NCBI RefSeq assembly: GCF_037969765.1
Contig: NZ_CP150207.1
Span: 558,001-622,000, forward strand
Direction: 5' to 3'
DNA: 64,000 nt
From: Paenibacillus sp. FSL W8-0186
GTDB lineage: Bacteria > Bacillota > Bacilli > Paenibacillales > Paenibacillaceae
The translations under genes were made by a program, and so were the position numbers. The notes below the pieces were generated by a model, which was not told where the DNA came from, searched no databases, and was given only the letters and a program-made list of their open reading frames with translations. Positions within the stretch are counted from its first letter, which is position 1, and every line of letters starts with the position of its first letter. Below, piece by piece: positions 54,430-63,185 of this stretch.

Positions 54430-54912
54430 ATGTATCTTCATAGAAGTCTTGAAATAAGAGATTTGGAATTAATTTGTTTATTTCCTCAGTCAGAAGAAGA
54501 ATTATTTTATATTAGTCCAAGATTTGTTTTTCCACTAACACCAGACCAAATTATGAATTTGGCTAAGGATCGATTTGAACCGACTGTCATCATAGATAAA
54601 GAAAAGGATAAGGTAGTTGCATATGCTAACATTTATGCGGATGAGTCTGAAGAAGATAGTTTCTGGCTGGGAAATGTAATAGTTTCACCAGAATATAGAG
54701 GTAAAGGAGCATCTGAATATTTAATAAATGTCATGCTCGAAAAAGCCAAAAATAAATTGAAAATGGAGACATTAAGATTAGCCTGTCATAATACGAATTC
54801 AAGAGGACTAGCTTTTTATTCAAAATATGGTTTCAAACCATTCGATATAAAGATTATTAACTTAGGATCAGAGAGATTTATAACAATCCATATGATTAAA
54901 AAGTTGATTTGA
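54430..54912 (+). CDS. GNAT family N-acetyltransferase
   Basis: 160 residues. FWLGNVIVSPEYRGKGASEY holds motif A (R/Q-x-x-G-x-G/A), which binds acetyl-CoA, and GLAFYSKYGFKP the C-terminal GNAT motif. Substrate unknown. AAGGGAGTTGTT precedes the ATG. An attC-like left end follows the stop by about 25 bases. GNAT genes are very common integron cassettes. Confidence 0.88.
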   Translation: MYLHRSLEIRDLELICLFPQSEEELFYISPRFVFPLTPDQIMNLAKDRFEPTVIIDKEKDKVVAYANIYADESEEDSFWLGNVIVSPEYRGKGASEYLINVMLEKAKNKLKMETLRLACHNTNSRGLAFYSKYGFKPFDIKIINLGSERFITIHMIKKLI

Positions 54913-54936
54913 AGTATTCCAAGAAGAGACGGCATC

Positions 54937-54965
54937 GCATAACATCATATCCACGCACCGAGCCT
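54937..54965 (+). repeat. attC-like left half
   Basis: GCATAACATCATATCCACGC then ACCGAGCCT, 25 bases after the GNAT stop. The matching right half is not visible. Confidence 0.45.
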
Positions 54966-55003
54966 TACGAAGAAGTAGAGCAAATTTGTAGGAGGTAGAA
55001 CGA

Positions 55004-55239
55004 ATGAAATGGCAAGAGGTAAGAGAACTGTTTCCTGATTAATTTGTTCTGGTTTCCATACTTAATTATACGAGGAAGGCAACAAAAAAATAGTAGATGA
55101 AGTTGCACCGATTCGAACAGTAACAGATGAAGATGCTAATAAAGAGTTTTTTCAAGTAAAGCCAGGGAATGTAGTGTACCATACTTCAAATCAAGACTTT
55201 GTAATTCATCTCCGACGTAATCCACTAATAAGAGTGTGA
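55004..55239 (+). pseudogene. Small Bacillales hypothetical gene with a stop and a frameshift
   Basis: TAGGAGGT precedes MKWQEVRELFPD, then TAA interrupts. Reading on and shifting frame near 55068 gives EGNKKIVDEVAPIRTVTDED and VVYHTSNQDFVIHLRRNPLI to a TGA. I recognise the pattern of a common short Bacillales protein of unknown function, here inactivated. Confidence 0.75.
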
Positions 55240-55321
55240 CGTAATAGCAATGAAAATTAACTATGACGGACATTAAGAATAGAAGATGGTCTCCATGATT
55301 ATATAAACGAATTGAGAACTC

Positions 55322-55349
55322 TTGTATGAGGATGTAAATAAGGTAAAAT
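55322..55349 (+). promoter_or_regulatory. Second copy of the toxin-type promoter, without toxin
   Basis: TTGTAT, 16-base spacer, TAAAAT, within GAGGATGTAAATAAGG. The surrounding bases match 53870-53912 (AATTGAGAAC, GATGTAAATAA, GGTAAAATATA). It may now drive the DUF1569 gene at 55469. Confidence 0.5.
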
Positions 55350-55468
55350 ATAGGTAAGAGTCAAACCTCGCAAACCTAGAAAAGCAACGGGATTCATAAG
55401 ACATGGCTCGGAGGGATTTTATCTATAGGAATAGCAAGCACGAAGTCATTAAATTAAAGGAGTCTGTT

Positions 55469-55918
55469 ATGAAAAACATCTTTAATCAAGCGGACACAAT
55501 GGAGATTTTGAACCGAATAGACAAATTGAGTCCAAGTTCACGCCCTCAATGGGGTAAGATGGACGTTGCCCAAATGCTAGCTCATTGCTCAGCGTTTCAT
55601 GACATTGCAATGGGAGAAACCTTTCCTCCAAGAGGTTGGTTAGGCATATTAATTGGAAAGTTTGTGAAACCATTTTTTTTTAATGACAAGCCACCTGCCC
55701 GCAACATGTCCACTATTCCTACAATTATAATTGTAGAAGAAAAAGAATTTGAAACAGAGAAAGTAAAACTAAAACAAAAAATTATTACATCCCAGAACAA
55801 TGGCCCGGAAAAATGTACGTCTCACCCACATCCCTTTTTTGGAAAACTGACTCCTGAGCAATGGGGAATAGGATTATATAAGCATCTAAACCATCATTTA
55901 AATCAGTTTGGTGTTTAG
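55469..55918 (+). CDS. DUF1569 (DinB-like) protein
   Basis: 149 residues from MKNIFNQADTMEILNRIDKL with AAAGGAG six bases upstream; the longer frame from 55403 is not supported. QWGKMDVAQMLAHCSAFHDI and PHPFFGKLTPEQWGIGLYKH match DUF1569, a four-helix DinB-like family. Conserved His residues at the expected positions (AHC, HPFFG, KHLNHHL) may bind metal. Function unknown. Confidence 0.85.
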   Translation: MKNIFNQADTMEILNRIDKLSPSSRPQWGKMDVAQMLAHCSAFHDIAMGETFPPRGWLGILIGKFVKPFFFNDKPPARNMSTIPTIIIVEEKEFETEKVKLKQKIITSQNNGPEKCTSHPHPFFGKLTPEQWGIGLYKHLNHHLNQFGV

Positions 55919-56058
55919 TCATTAACTGAAGTATTAAGGGTTACCAAGATAAAGAAAGCTGCTTAAGATTGCAGATGATTTCAATCTTGATCATAAACTT
56001 GATTCCATAAAGGAATTTGCTAGCTAACCAATGTTTCCTGAACATCGACAGTAAAGTC

Positions 56059-56562
56059 TCAATTCGCTTGTTCTAAATTCACATTCAAAGTTTTAGAAAT
56101 ACCAAAGTATTTATATTTGATACGAATGCTTTCAATGTCTTCCTTGTTTATGATCATAACCCCGTAATGCAGTGGTAGTTGTTTTGTATTATTATTTAAT
56201 AATTCTCTTAGTTCATTTTCAGATAATTTGGGACGAATAAATCCCTCGTCAAGGCCGATGATTCGTGCTTGCGGACTATGTTCAATTCCAGCAGAAACGA
56301 TTTGTCCAGTATAACTCATGACCAAATTAAGTTGTTCTGGTTGTTTTCCGTTGTTTACAGTTACTTTTTCTATCTCCATTTTAATAAATCCATCATTTAT
56401 AAGTGAAAGATATATTCGTTTTTGTTCATTATCATAATTGGACCAACCATCTGCCTTTAACGGATCAGATATCCATACATACATATAAAAGAAGAGCGTA
56501 GTAATGCATAATAAAATGATAAAAGAAAAGGACCATATTTTAGCCTTCTTTTGTTTCCACAT
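56059..56562 (-). CDS. Membrane-anchored hypothetical protein
   Basis: 167 residues. An N-terminal basic stretch and one transmembrane helix (IWSFSFIILLCITTLFFYMY), followed by an extracytoplasmic domain of ~130 residues with no known motif (GFIRPKLSENELRELL is a hydrophilic helix). Minus strand, just downstream of the stalk-domain protein and probably co-transcribed with it. A GAGGTGTTGTTCA ribosome site precedes the start. Confidence 0.75.
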   Translation of the reverse strand: MWKQKKAKIWSFSFIILLCITTLFFYMYVWISDPLKADGWSNYDNEQKRIYLSLINDGFIKMEIEKVTVNNGKQPEQLNLVMSYTGQIVSAGIEHSPQARIIGLDEGFIRPKLSENELRELLNNNTKQLPLHYGVMIINKEDIESIRIKYKYFGISKTLNVNLEQAN

Positions 56563-56664
56563 TGAACAACACCTCGTATTAAATTCTTAAAGCTAGCAGG
56601 TTTTAATGCATAAGTATGTAGGCAGAGTCCATTCGGACCCTGCCTAATTTAATTTATATCTGCC

Positions 56665-57576
56665 TTATCGATGATCAGGAAGCTTCTGTATGATATCAGA
56701 ATAGATGTTCATTATTGTATCAATATCCACTCGTTTCTTATTATCGTCGGTGTAACCTGCTCTAGCTGTGCCATCAGTGTAATCATAAAAGATGACGTTG
56801 CCATGGTTATAAGGCTCCATGATCGGATCAGTATCTAAACTCATTTCGGGTGAAACATTCCCTGCTGCTTGAGAAGGCTCTCTTCGTTCCCGAAACAACT
56901 GTCCAATGGCAATGGCTTTGCCATCTATAATTTGCACAAAAGTAAAAATTCCATCATTAAAATAGTAGGTATCTGCTCTTCCTACGGGGAAGGAATATTG
57001 GTGTAAACGGTAACCATCTAGTGTACCAAGTGTTTTAAAATCTGCGTGGATCGGCAATGCGATAGCGGCTTTACGCGCTGCTTGAAGGTCTTCTTGATAC
57101 AATAATTTTGGATCAAATGAATAGTCTTTGGAGTTAACAAAAACGAATTTGCGGATGGATTCAAATTGTACCGTGTATCCTAAGGATTCGGTGATAAAGC
57201 GTAATGGAACAAGAACACGGCCATTTTTATTTTGGGCAGGCATATTCATTTGGATCGGTTTTTCATTTTTATAGGCAGTTTTGCTGTTCACACTTATCTT
57301 CAAGTAATCCCCATCTTTATTCTGTACTGTTGTAATTTTAGTTGAGGGGTTGAAGCTGTAGGAAAGGCCAAGGGATGCAAGTGCTCGGATGGGAACGAAT
57401 AGGTGACTCTTATCCATAAGAGGATGTACGTCCATTTTGATAAACTCTCCATTCACGACGACTTCAATGGGTCTAGCCTCCTTTTCTGCCATTTCTATAG
57501 GAGCTGCGAAGGCGAATGATTGATTCAGCAGCCCCAAGCCTAGAGCTAATATGAATCCTGATAACATTTTTTTCAT
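56665..57576 (-). CDS. Secreted protein with copper amine oxidase N-terminal (stalk) domain
   Basis: 303 residues. Signal peptide cleaved near FAFAAP (~25). Residues ~35-150 form the stalk domain of paired repeats: MDKSHLFVPIRALASLGLSY and NGRVLVPLRFITESLGYTVQ are its typical VPxR-x-x-x-E/S-x-LG units. The C-terminal half is unassigned. Such proteins are common on the surface of Paenibacillus. AGGGAGGGGAC precedes the start. Its promoter region is divergent from the large Ig-like protein gene. Confidence 0.85.
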   Translation of the reverse strand: MKKMLSGFILALGLGLLNQSFAFAAPIEMAEKEARPIEVVVNGEFIKMDVHPLMDKSHLFVPIRALASLGLSYSFNPSTKITTVQNKDGDYLKISVNSKTAYKNEKPIQMNMPAQNKNGRVLVPLRFITESLGYTVQFESIRKFVFVNSKDYSFDPKLLYQEDLQAARKAAIALPIHADFKTLGTLDGYRLHQYSFPVGRADTYYFNDGIFTFVQIIDGKAIAIGQLFRERREPSQAAGNVSPEMSLDTDPIMEPYNHGNVIFYDYTDGTARAGYTDDNKKRVDIDTIMNIYSDIIQKLPDHR

Positions 57577-57832
57577 TAAAAGGTCCCCTCCCTGTAAGTC
57601 TCTTTTTGAGTATAAATTATTGTATATATTTGTAGAAGTGAAGTGTTCTAGGTGTTTAAAATAAATAGCGAGAGGGACTTGTCTAATAGTGATAGTCCTT
57701 TTCCCCTAATTTGTAACTGTAAAATTTATGCAATTCGTTGGATATCTTATCCCTTCAACTTAATAAATAATCAGGGTAGAGCTTACTATCCAGACATCCT
57801 CATCACCTAAACATTGGAGGGAGTGTCCAAGC

Positions 57833-60800
57833 TTGTTACGTTCCATTATTCGTAAAACCAGTTTTGCTCTTCTCAGCCTGACCCTAGTATCGGGAATCGC
57901 GTCTAGTCACGGGTATGCATCTTCTGAAGCCGGGAAACCTGTAATTGAATGGTCCCGCCAGTACGGCGTGGATGAAAAGGTAACCGGGCAAAATATTACC
58001 TCTACCTCGGATGGAGGCTATGTTGTTACAGGCACTGTCATTGAAAAGGAGTCAGGAATTAGAAAGGCAAACATTTTGAAGCTCGATTCTTCCGGGACAC
58101 TACAATGGGAACAAAAAATTCAGCATAATAACACTAGCAGAACTGAAGTTGATGTGACCATTGAAACGAAAGACGGCGGATATCTTTCCTGTGGAAGCAT
58201 TCTAAAAGAAAACGGAAAATATGACATCTTACTCATCAAACTAAATGCTCAGGGCACTGTGGAATGGATGGAGGAATACAACTATGGCTTTACTATGTAT
58301 TCGTTGTCCGTGGCAGAAACCAAGGATAATGGCTTTGTGATTACGGGTAGAAGCTTTGGAGGGTCAGATATTTACTACGCTTATGTATTAAAAATAAATG
58401 CTCAGGGACAGGAACTTTGGCTGAAAAAGCTAAAATTTAGCTATGATCAGGACTTTGAGGATATCATTGCAACTCCGGATGGCGGCTCGATCGCGGTAGG
58501 CAGCCAGGTTGACCGATTTTTCAACGATCCGAATAGAGGAGCTGTGATCAGCAAATTAAATGCGGACGGGGAGGAAGTTTGGACCCGAAAACTGTCCGCA
58601 GCCCCCAAATTAAGGACAGCATATTCAATCGCTCCCTCCGATGATGGGTACGTGATCTTCGGTGTAGATTCGGATTGGGAAGATGCCTATTTTTTAACTA
58701 AAATAGACACGAATGGCAAAGTACTATGGGAAAAGAAATTCAAACTACCAATCGACCGGAGATATTTCAAGAAAGTCGTACGTACTAACGAAGGATATAC
58801 CCTCTTAGCGGAAATTGATAAAAATTCCCATAATGATAAGGAAAGAAGATATGAATTATCGAAATTTGATAACCATGGAGAGCTCTTGAACCAGAACGAA
58901 TTTACAGTCAAAGATTTTAGCGAGATGACGGGTTTCACCGCATCGTCGGATGGTGGTTACGCGTTGCTCGGTCAAGTATCAGACATAAAAAGTTACTGCA
59001 TGCAGGTGACTAAGCTGGCAGGACCTAACAGCCAACCTGGAGAACGTACGTTGGAGAGAATCAGCTTTACGGATAACGGGAAAAAGATGGCTGTCGGGGA
59101 ACATACACCTACTGCAGTAATTGCGCATTATTCGGATGGCTCCAAAGAAACACTCAATGACTCCTTATCCTTTTCCTCTGATGATGAGGAGATCGCCAAC
59201 GTTGATTTCAAAGGAATTATTAAAGGAATCAAGGCCGGCAGAACCACCATTCATGCGTTCTACCAAAATCATCAGGCGCAGTTAGAAGTCGAGGTATTTG
59301 AAGTTCCGAATCTTGGAGATTCTGAGCATTGGTCCTACCAATATGGAATAGATCATTCCTACATTTATGTACGAAGCATAGTCCCTGCGTCTGACGGAGG
59401 ATATATTATAACTGGTGACATGCGGTATGAAATGTACGGGATTAGTGACGCGTATGTTCTAAAGCTGAATGCTTCAGGCATAATCGAATGGCAGCAAGTG
59501 ATTAGACATGGCTTGTCTGGTCATGCTGAGGCTCATAAGGCTATTGAGACGAAGGATGGCGGAATTCTCATCAGCGGAACCACTAGTAACCATGACTACA
59601 GTCGCAATACACGTGATGTCGTCTTCATGGCCAAGCTCAATGCTCAAGGTATTCTAGAATGGGAGAAGGAGTTTCCCGGGGTCGATCGTGCGGGGAACGC
59701 TGTAGACGAAACGGATGATGGTGGATTCGTTGTGACAGGTGCTAATCCTGAAGATGGCCCGGCCTATGTACTGAAGACAGATTCCCAGGGACAAGTCATG
59801 TGGAATAGAACGTACAGCTTTGGCTACTATCAGAACTATAATGATATTTTTGCTACACCGGATGGCGGTTCCATTGCTGTCGGTGTCGTCGATACCTACG
59901 AAGGCAATAATGTCGAGGCTATAGTGACAAAATTGAGTCCTAACGGAGATGTAGTGTGGAACAAGAAATTACTCCCGATTGGACGCAGCGCATATTCGAT
60001 CATTTCAACGGATGAAGGCGATTATCTGATTGCCAGCAATACGAAAGATGGTGTTAACTACCTGACGAGAATTAATGATCGTGGTGAAGTGATATGGGAA
60101 AGAACTTACGAGGCTCAAAAGGATCAAGAATTCAATAAAATCGTTCAGGATAGTCAAGGATATGCATTGTTAGGCGGATACGCTAATAATGAATCCCAGT
60201 TCGTAGCGCTAAAGCTTGGCAGAGACGGTCAAATTATAGGCATACACAATTTCAATGAACCGAATTTGACAGGACTATATCATGGAACCTTATCACCGGA
60301 TGGCAAATTTGTACTTACTGGTACCGTTGAAGTAAACGGGAAGTCCTTCCTGCAAGTCACCAAAACCGCTGGATCAGAAAAACCTTCGGTAGATCCGGTC
60401 TTAGACGGAATCTCGTTCAAAGATTCGAGCGTTAAGATAGCTGCCGGTGAGAAAAAAGCAGTTCTTGTTCAGGCACATTACCTCGATGGAACGGAACAAG
60501 TACTCACGGACACGGATTCCATATCTTTTACCTCGGAAGATGAGAATACGGCTACTGTGGACTCTAAGGGTTTGATTACCGGCGTTAATCCGGGCAGCAC
60601 CGTCATCCATGCCGTCTATCAAAATCAATCAGCACAGCTTCAAGTTGAAGTCACGATGCCTGGCAGCGAGAATCCTGAACCCGTTGAAGGCATTTTCTAT
60701 CTGGATTCCGAGGAATACTCCTTAACAGAGGGAACTTCGATTGACACCGTTGCTTTCGTCAAGGATAAAGACGGGAACATTCATAATGTCACCAAGATGT

Positions 60801-60955
60801 CCACCTTCAAGAGCGACAACCCGGCGATCGTCGATTATGATCAAGATGGGAACATTAACGGCGTTCGTGCAGGTATAACCTATATCACCGCTGAGTATCA
60901 GGGCAAGACCTATAGAGCGTTCGTGCAGGTTGTTCGCGCCTCTGTTCCCAAATAA
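57833..60955 (+). CDS. Large secreted protein with DGGY-type propeller repeats and three Ig-like (Big_2) domains
   Basis: 1,040 residues, TTG start with GGAGGGAG nine bases upstream. Signal peptide, then repeated units of the form TSDGGYVVTG ... LKLDSSGTLQWE, a beta-propeller-like array (~residues 40-400), then a Big_2 domain (~401-490), a second propeller block (~500-845), and two more Ig-like units (~853-940 and ~952-1037). The duplicated propeller+Ig layout suggests an internal gene duplication. It may act in surface attachment; no enzyme motif is seen. Confidence 0.85.
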   Translation: MLRSIIRKTSFALLSLTLVSGIASSHGYASSEAGKPVIEWSRQYGVDEKVTGQNITSTSDGGYVVTGTVIEKESGIRKANILKLDSSGTLQWEQKIQHNNTSRTEVDVTIETKDGGYLSCGSILKENGKYDILLIKLNAQGTVEWMEEYNYGFTMYSLSVAETKDNGFVITGRSFGGSDIYYAYVLKINAQGQELWLKKLKFSYDQDFEDIIATPDGGSIAVGSQVDRFFNDPNRGAVISKLNADGEEVWTRKLSAAPKLRTAYSIAPSDDGYVIFGVDSDWEDAYFLTKIDTNGKVLWEKKFKLPIDRRYFKKVVRTNEGYTLLAEIDKNSHNDKERRYELSKFDNHGELLNQNEFTVKDFSEMTGFTASSDGGYALLGQVSDIKSYCMQVTKLAGPNSQPGERTLERISFTDNGKKMAVGEHTPTAVIAHYSDGSKETLNDSLSFSSDDEEIANVDFKGIIKGIKAGRTTIHAFYQNHQAQLEVEVFEVPNLGDSEHWSYQYGIDHSYIYVRSIVPASDGGYIITGDMRYEMYGISDAYVLKLNASGIIEWQQVIRHGLSGHAEAHKAIETKDGGILISGTTSNHDYSRNTRDVVFMAKLNAQGILEWEKEFPGVDRAGNAVDETDDGGFVVTGANPEDGPAYVLKTDSQGQVMWNRTYSFGYYQNYNDIFATPDGGSIAVGVVDTYEGNNVEAIVTKLSPNGDVVWNKKLLPIGRSAYSIISTDEGDYLIASNTKDGVNYLTRINDRGEVIWERTYEAQKDQEFNKIVQDSQGYALLGGYANNESQFVALKLGRDGQIIGIHNFNEPNLTGLYHGTLSPDGKFVLTGTVEVNGKSFLQVTKTAGSEKPSVDPVLDGISFKDSSVKIAAGEKKAVLVQAHYLDGTEQVLTDTDSISFTSEDENTATVDSKGLITGVNPGSTVIHAVYQNQSAQLQVEVTMPGSENPEPVEGIFYLDSEEYSLTEGTSIDTVAFVKDKDGNIHNVTKMSTFKSDNPAIVDYDQDGNINGVRAGITYITAEYQGKTYRAFVQVVRASVPK

Positions 60956-61024
60956 CACCCTAGAGGCTCATTCACCACGCGGTAAAAATATGAAAGAACA
61001 AATTTGAGTACGGAATTTAGATTG

Positions 61025-61053
61025 GAGACGACACTTAGGTGGAGTCTCTTTTT
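61025..61053 (+). terminator. Terminator with copied downstream block
   Basis: GAGAC (61025-61029) pairs with GTCTC (61044-61048) before TTTTT. The next bases (GTCGTTTCCTCTATTTTACA, ACTATAATCTTTGG) repeat the block that follows the ABC operon terminator. Confidence 0.65.
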
Positions 61054-61179
61054 GTCGTTTCCTCTATTTTACAAATGAACTATAATCTTTGGTAATAGAT
61101 AGAAGAAATAAAGGTTGAAGGCTTAAAGAGTGAACACGATACTACGTGAACAGAAATTAATGCGAAGGAATGGTGAAAC

Positions 61180-61530
61180 ATGAATGATATTTTCAGCTGT
61201 TATACAGAGAATCTCATACTGACCGGTAATATAAGGGAGGATATTCATGCCTTCTTTAGTCAGAATAAGGATCTCAGGACATTAAATCATACATTGGAGG
61301 TGGCTAACGAAGCTATATAAGCAATGTAGTTCCAATCTCTAGAATGCTCGAGGTAGCAGAACAGTTATCTATTGAAGTGCTCGAGGAAGAGTACAAATAC
61401 GATAGAAGTGTCCATCAGAAACTATCCAGATATATGGCTATATCTTGACCATATTTGGGATCAGCGGGATATTTTAAAGCTTGTACATCCATGGTTAATA
61501 AAGGCGCGGGAAGAACTATTGGAAGCTTAA
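61180..61530 (+). pseudogene. HD-domain hydrolase gene, decayed
   Basis: MNDIFSCYTENLILTGNIRE and DLRTLNHTLEVANEAI begin the gene, then a stop. Later frames give VVPISRMLEVAEQLSIEVLE, YDRSVHQKLSRYM and LKLVHPWLIKAREELLEA. Together they resemble an HD-type phosphohydrolase, but with frameshifts and a deletion removing most of the catalytic core. Confidence 0.75.
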
Positions 61531-61549
61531 TTGGTAAGGCATTAACTTC

Positions 61550-61621
61550 TGCCAACACTGTATCAACGCTGCGAGCCGTTTGGCTCTTGGTCTGCAAGAG
61601 GCGACAGGACCGCCGTTATTT
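61550..61621 (+). repeat. attC-like element 13
   Basis: Left TGCCAACACTGTATCAACGC (61550-61569). GAGCC-GTTT-GGCTC hairpin. Right GCCGTTATTTGC with core GTTATTT at 61615-61621, then 45 bases to the next gene. Confidence 0.5.
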
Positions 61622-61666
61622 GCTAAGAGTTTAAAAAGCATTCTTATTTAATTTGGAGGGTATTTA

Positions 61667-62362
61667 ATGATTGAAGAGTTCAAGTATAATAATGAATTTA
61701 TTTCTGGAATTACCTCGCTAACCATGAAAAAAGAGGATATATTAAAACTTCACGATGAAATGATAACCATATTTCGCGCATATAAGCCCAGAGTAAAATA
61801 CTCTATAATCACAAACTCTACAAGAAACTCGTTTTCTGATCCTCACAATATAGATTTTTTCAAAATCAAGGAGCCGATAAAGGCAATAATAATTGAATAC
61901 AACATACAAAGAATAATTGATGTTGAAATTTATTTAAGTACATATGAAAAGGGAGAAGGGTTAGGGGGATTTAGATCGGTTTACAGGATAAGTAGTAATA
62001 ATGAAGAATTGCTTGCTAAAGTCAGAGATTTCATTGAAATATATATTAAAAAAACCAAAAATTTGCATTTTATTTTTCATAAATATGCCGTGTTCGTATC
62101 CTTGGCTCTGACGGGGGGGTTCATCTATTTTTTAAACAAGTATATTGAAATTCCCCAAGCTATGATTTATTTGCTCATTATGGTCATGCCATTTTATGTT
62201 TTTACTAAATTTTTCAGATGGCTAATGCCGTATACCTACATAGTAGATGAAAATAAATTGAAATATAACCTGAGATATATTGTTGCTACAGTCATGGTAG
62301 GAATGATAACTTCTGGAGCCTATGATTTTATAAAGAATACTATTGGCAATATGTCAAAATAG
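61667..62362 (+). CDS. Membrane protein of unknown function, 231 residues
   Basis: Soluble N-terminal domain (~1-135) followed by two or three membrane segments (FHKYAVFVSLALTGGFIYFL, MIYLLIMVMPFYVFT, YIVATVMVGMITSGAYDFI). TTGGAGGG lies before the ATG. No family is recognised. Lies between two attC-like elements as a single-gene unit. Confidence 0.75.
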   Translation: MIEEFKYNNEFISGITSLTMKKEDILKLHDEMITIFRAYKPRVKYSIITNSTRNSFSDPHNIDFFKIKEPIKAIIIEYNIQRIIDVEIYLSTYEKGEGLGGFRSVYRISSNNEELLAKVRDFIEIYIKKTKNLHFIFHKYAVFVSLALTGGFIYFLNKYIEIPQAMIYLLIMVMPFYVFTKFFRWLMPYTYIVDENKLKYNLRYIVATVMVGMITSGAYDFIKNTIGNMSK

Positions 62363-62374
62363 TTAGCAGCTTCC

Positions 62375-62497
62375 GAGTAACATCATATTCATGCTTCGGG
62401 ACTTAGCGGCATGGAATAAGCTAGACAACAAATGCCCGGCCTGAGACAAGAGTTATCTAGGGGATTCCACGGGCTAGGAACAACGGAATGATACGTC
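62375..62497 (+). repeat. attC-like element 14
   Basis: Left GAGTAACATCATATTCATGC (62375-62394), interior AACAAATGCCCGGCCTGAGA, right GGCTAGGAACAACGGAATGA then TACG. The right core is altered, but the spacing and interior match elements 7 and 9. Confidence 0.5.
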
Positions 62498-63011
62498 GAA
62501 AAGCTTCAATAAATTAGGGAAAGCATATACGGAAGGTACGGTTTTTTTTACGAACGGGTTTGTAATCAAAAATTATGATTTTTTATCTGCAGCAGGATCC
62601 TTTAAAGTTTATGTAAATAACACCGGGGAGAATATGGAATATGGGAGTCTCGATGAGATGGTCGCCTTTAGTGACCCTAGAGTGAACCTTATTGGTTTTC
62701 CTTACGAAACAGATAATTCTCTATCCATAAGTACAAAGAAACCACAAATAGGGGATAGAGTTTATTCCATTTGGAACGAGATGAATGGCCTAAAGATTAG
62801 AGAAGGAGTCATACTTTCCGTTGATTCGGATGGTTCATTCAATCATAGTGCCGAAACTGATTCCTGGTCAGGCGGCGTGATTCTTGATGAAGAAGGGGAT
62901 TTAATTGGGGTTATTGATGGTTGGAGTTTCTATGGCGAAGAAGCCAAAAGCAATAAAGCAATACCAGTACAAAAACTTCAAAACTTAATGAAGAACGCTA
63001 ATCTTCATTAG
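62478..63011 (+). pseudogene. Trypsin-like serine protease, 5'-truncated
   Basis: The frame is open from 62478, directly inside the attC-like right end, but has no usable start before an ATG at 62634. It encodes GTVFFTNGFVIKNYDFLSAA, where the catalytic His normally found in NYHxL is Asp, and WSGGVILDEEGDLIGVI, the active-site Ser region (SGG). The N-terminal signal or anchor is missing, so it looks truncated at the recombination junction. A 125-residue product from 62634 is possible but unlikely to be active. Confidence 0.6.
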
Positions 63012-63052
63012 CTTCACATCGTATCTGAGAGAAAGCCTGGCAAACAACAAAA

Positions 63053-63078
63053 GCCTCAGCCCTGTCTGGGGCTGAGGC
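63053..63078. terminator. Perfect GC-rich hairpin
   Basis: GCCTCAGCCC (63053-63062), TGTCTG loop, GGGCTGAGGC (63069-63078). No long T-run follows. It may be a terminator or part of a decayed cassette-end element (AACAACAAAAGCC precedes it). Confidence 0.45.
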
Positions 63079-63185
63079 TTGAAGGCAGCATCATCTGGGA
63101 GCGAGAAAGCAAGGAGGCTCTATAACATCCAGGCTTCATTTATGCTAAAATTAGGTAAATCAATTTAAAAATGGAGGTTCTCCCC

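Noticed and set aside
34200..62500. Prophage or integrative conjugative element
   Set aside because: No structural, replication, relaxase or transfer genes and no recombinase gene are seen; only single cargo-like genes and repeats.
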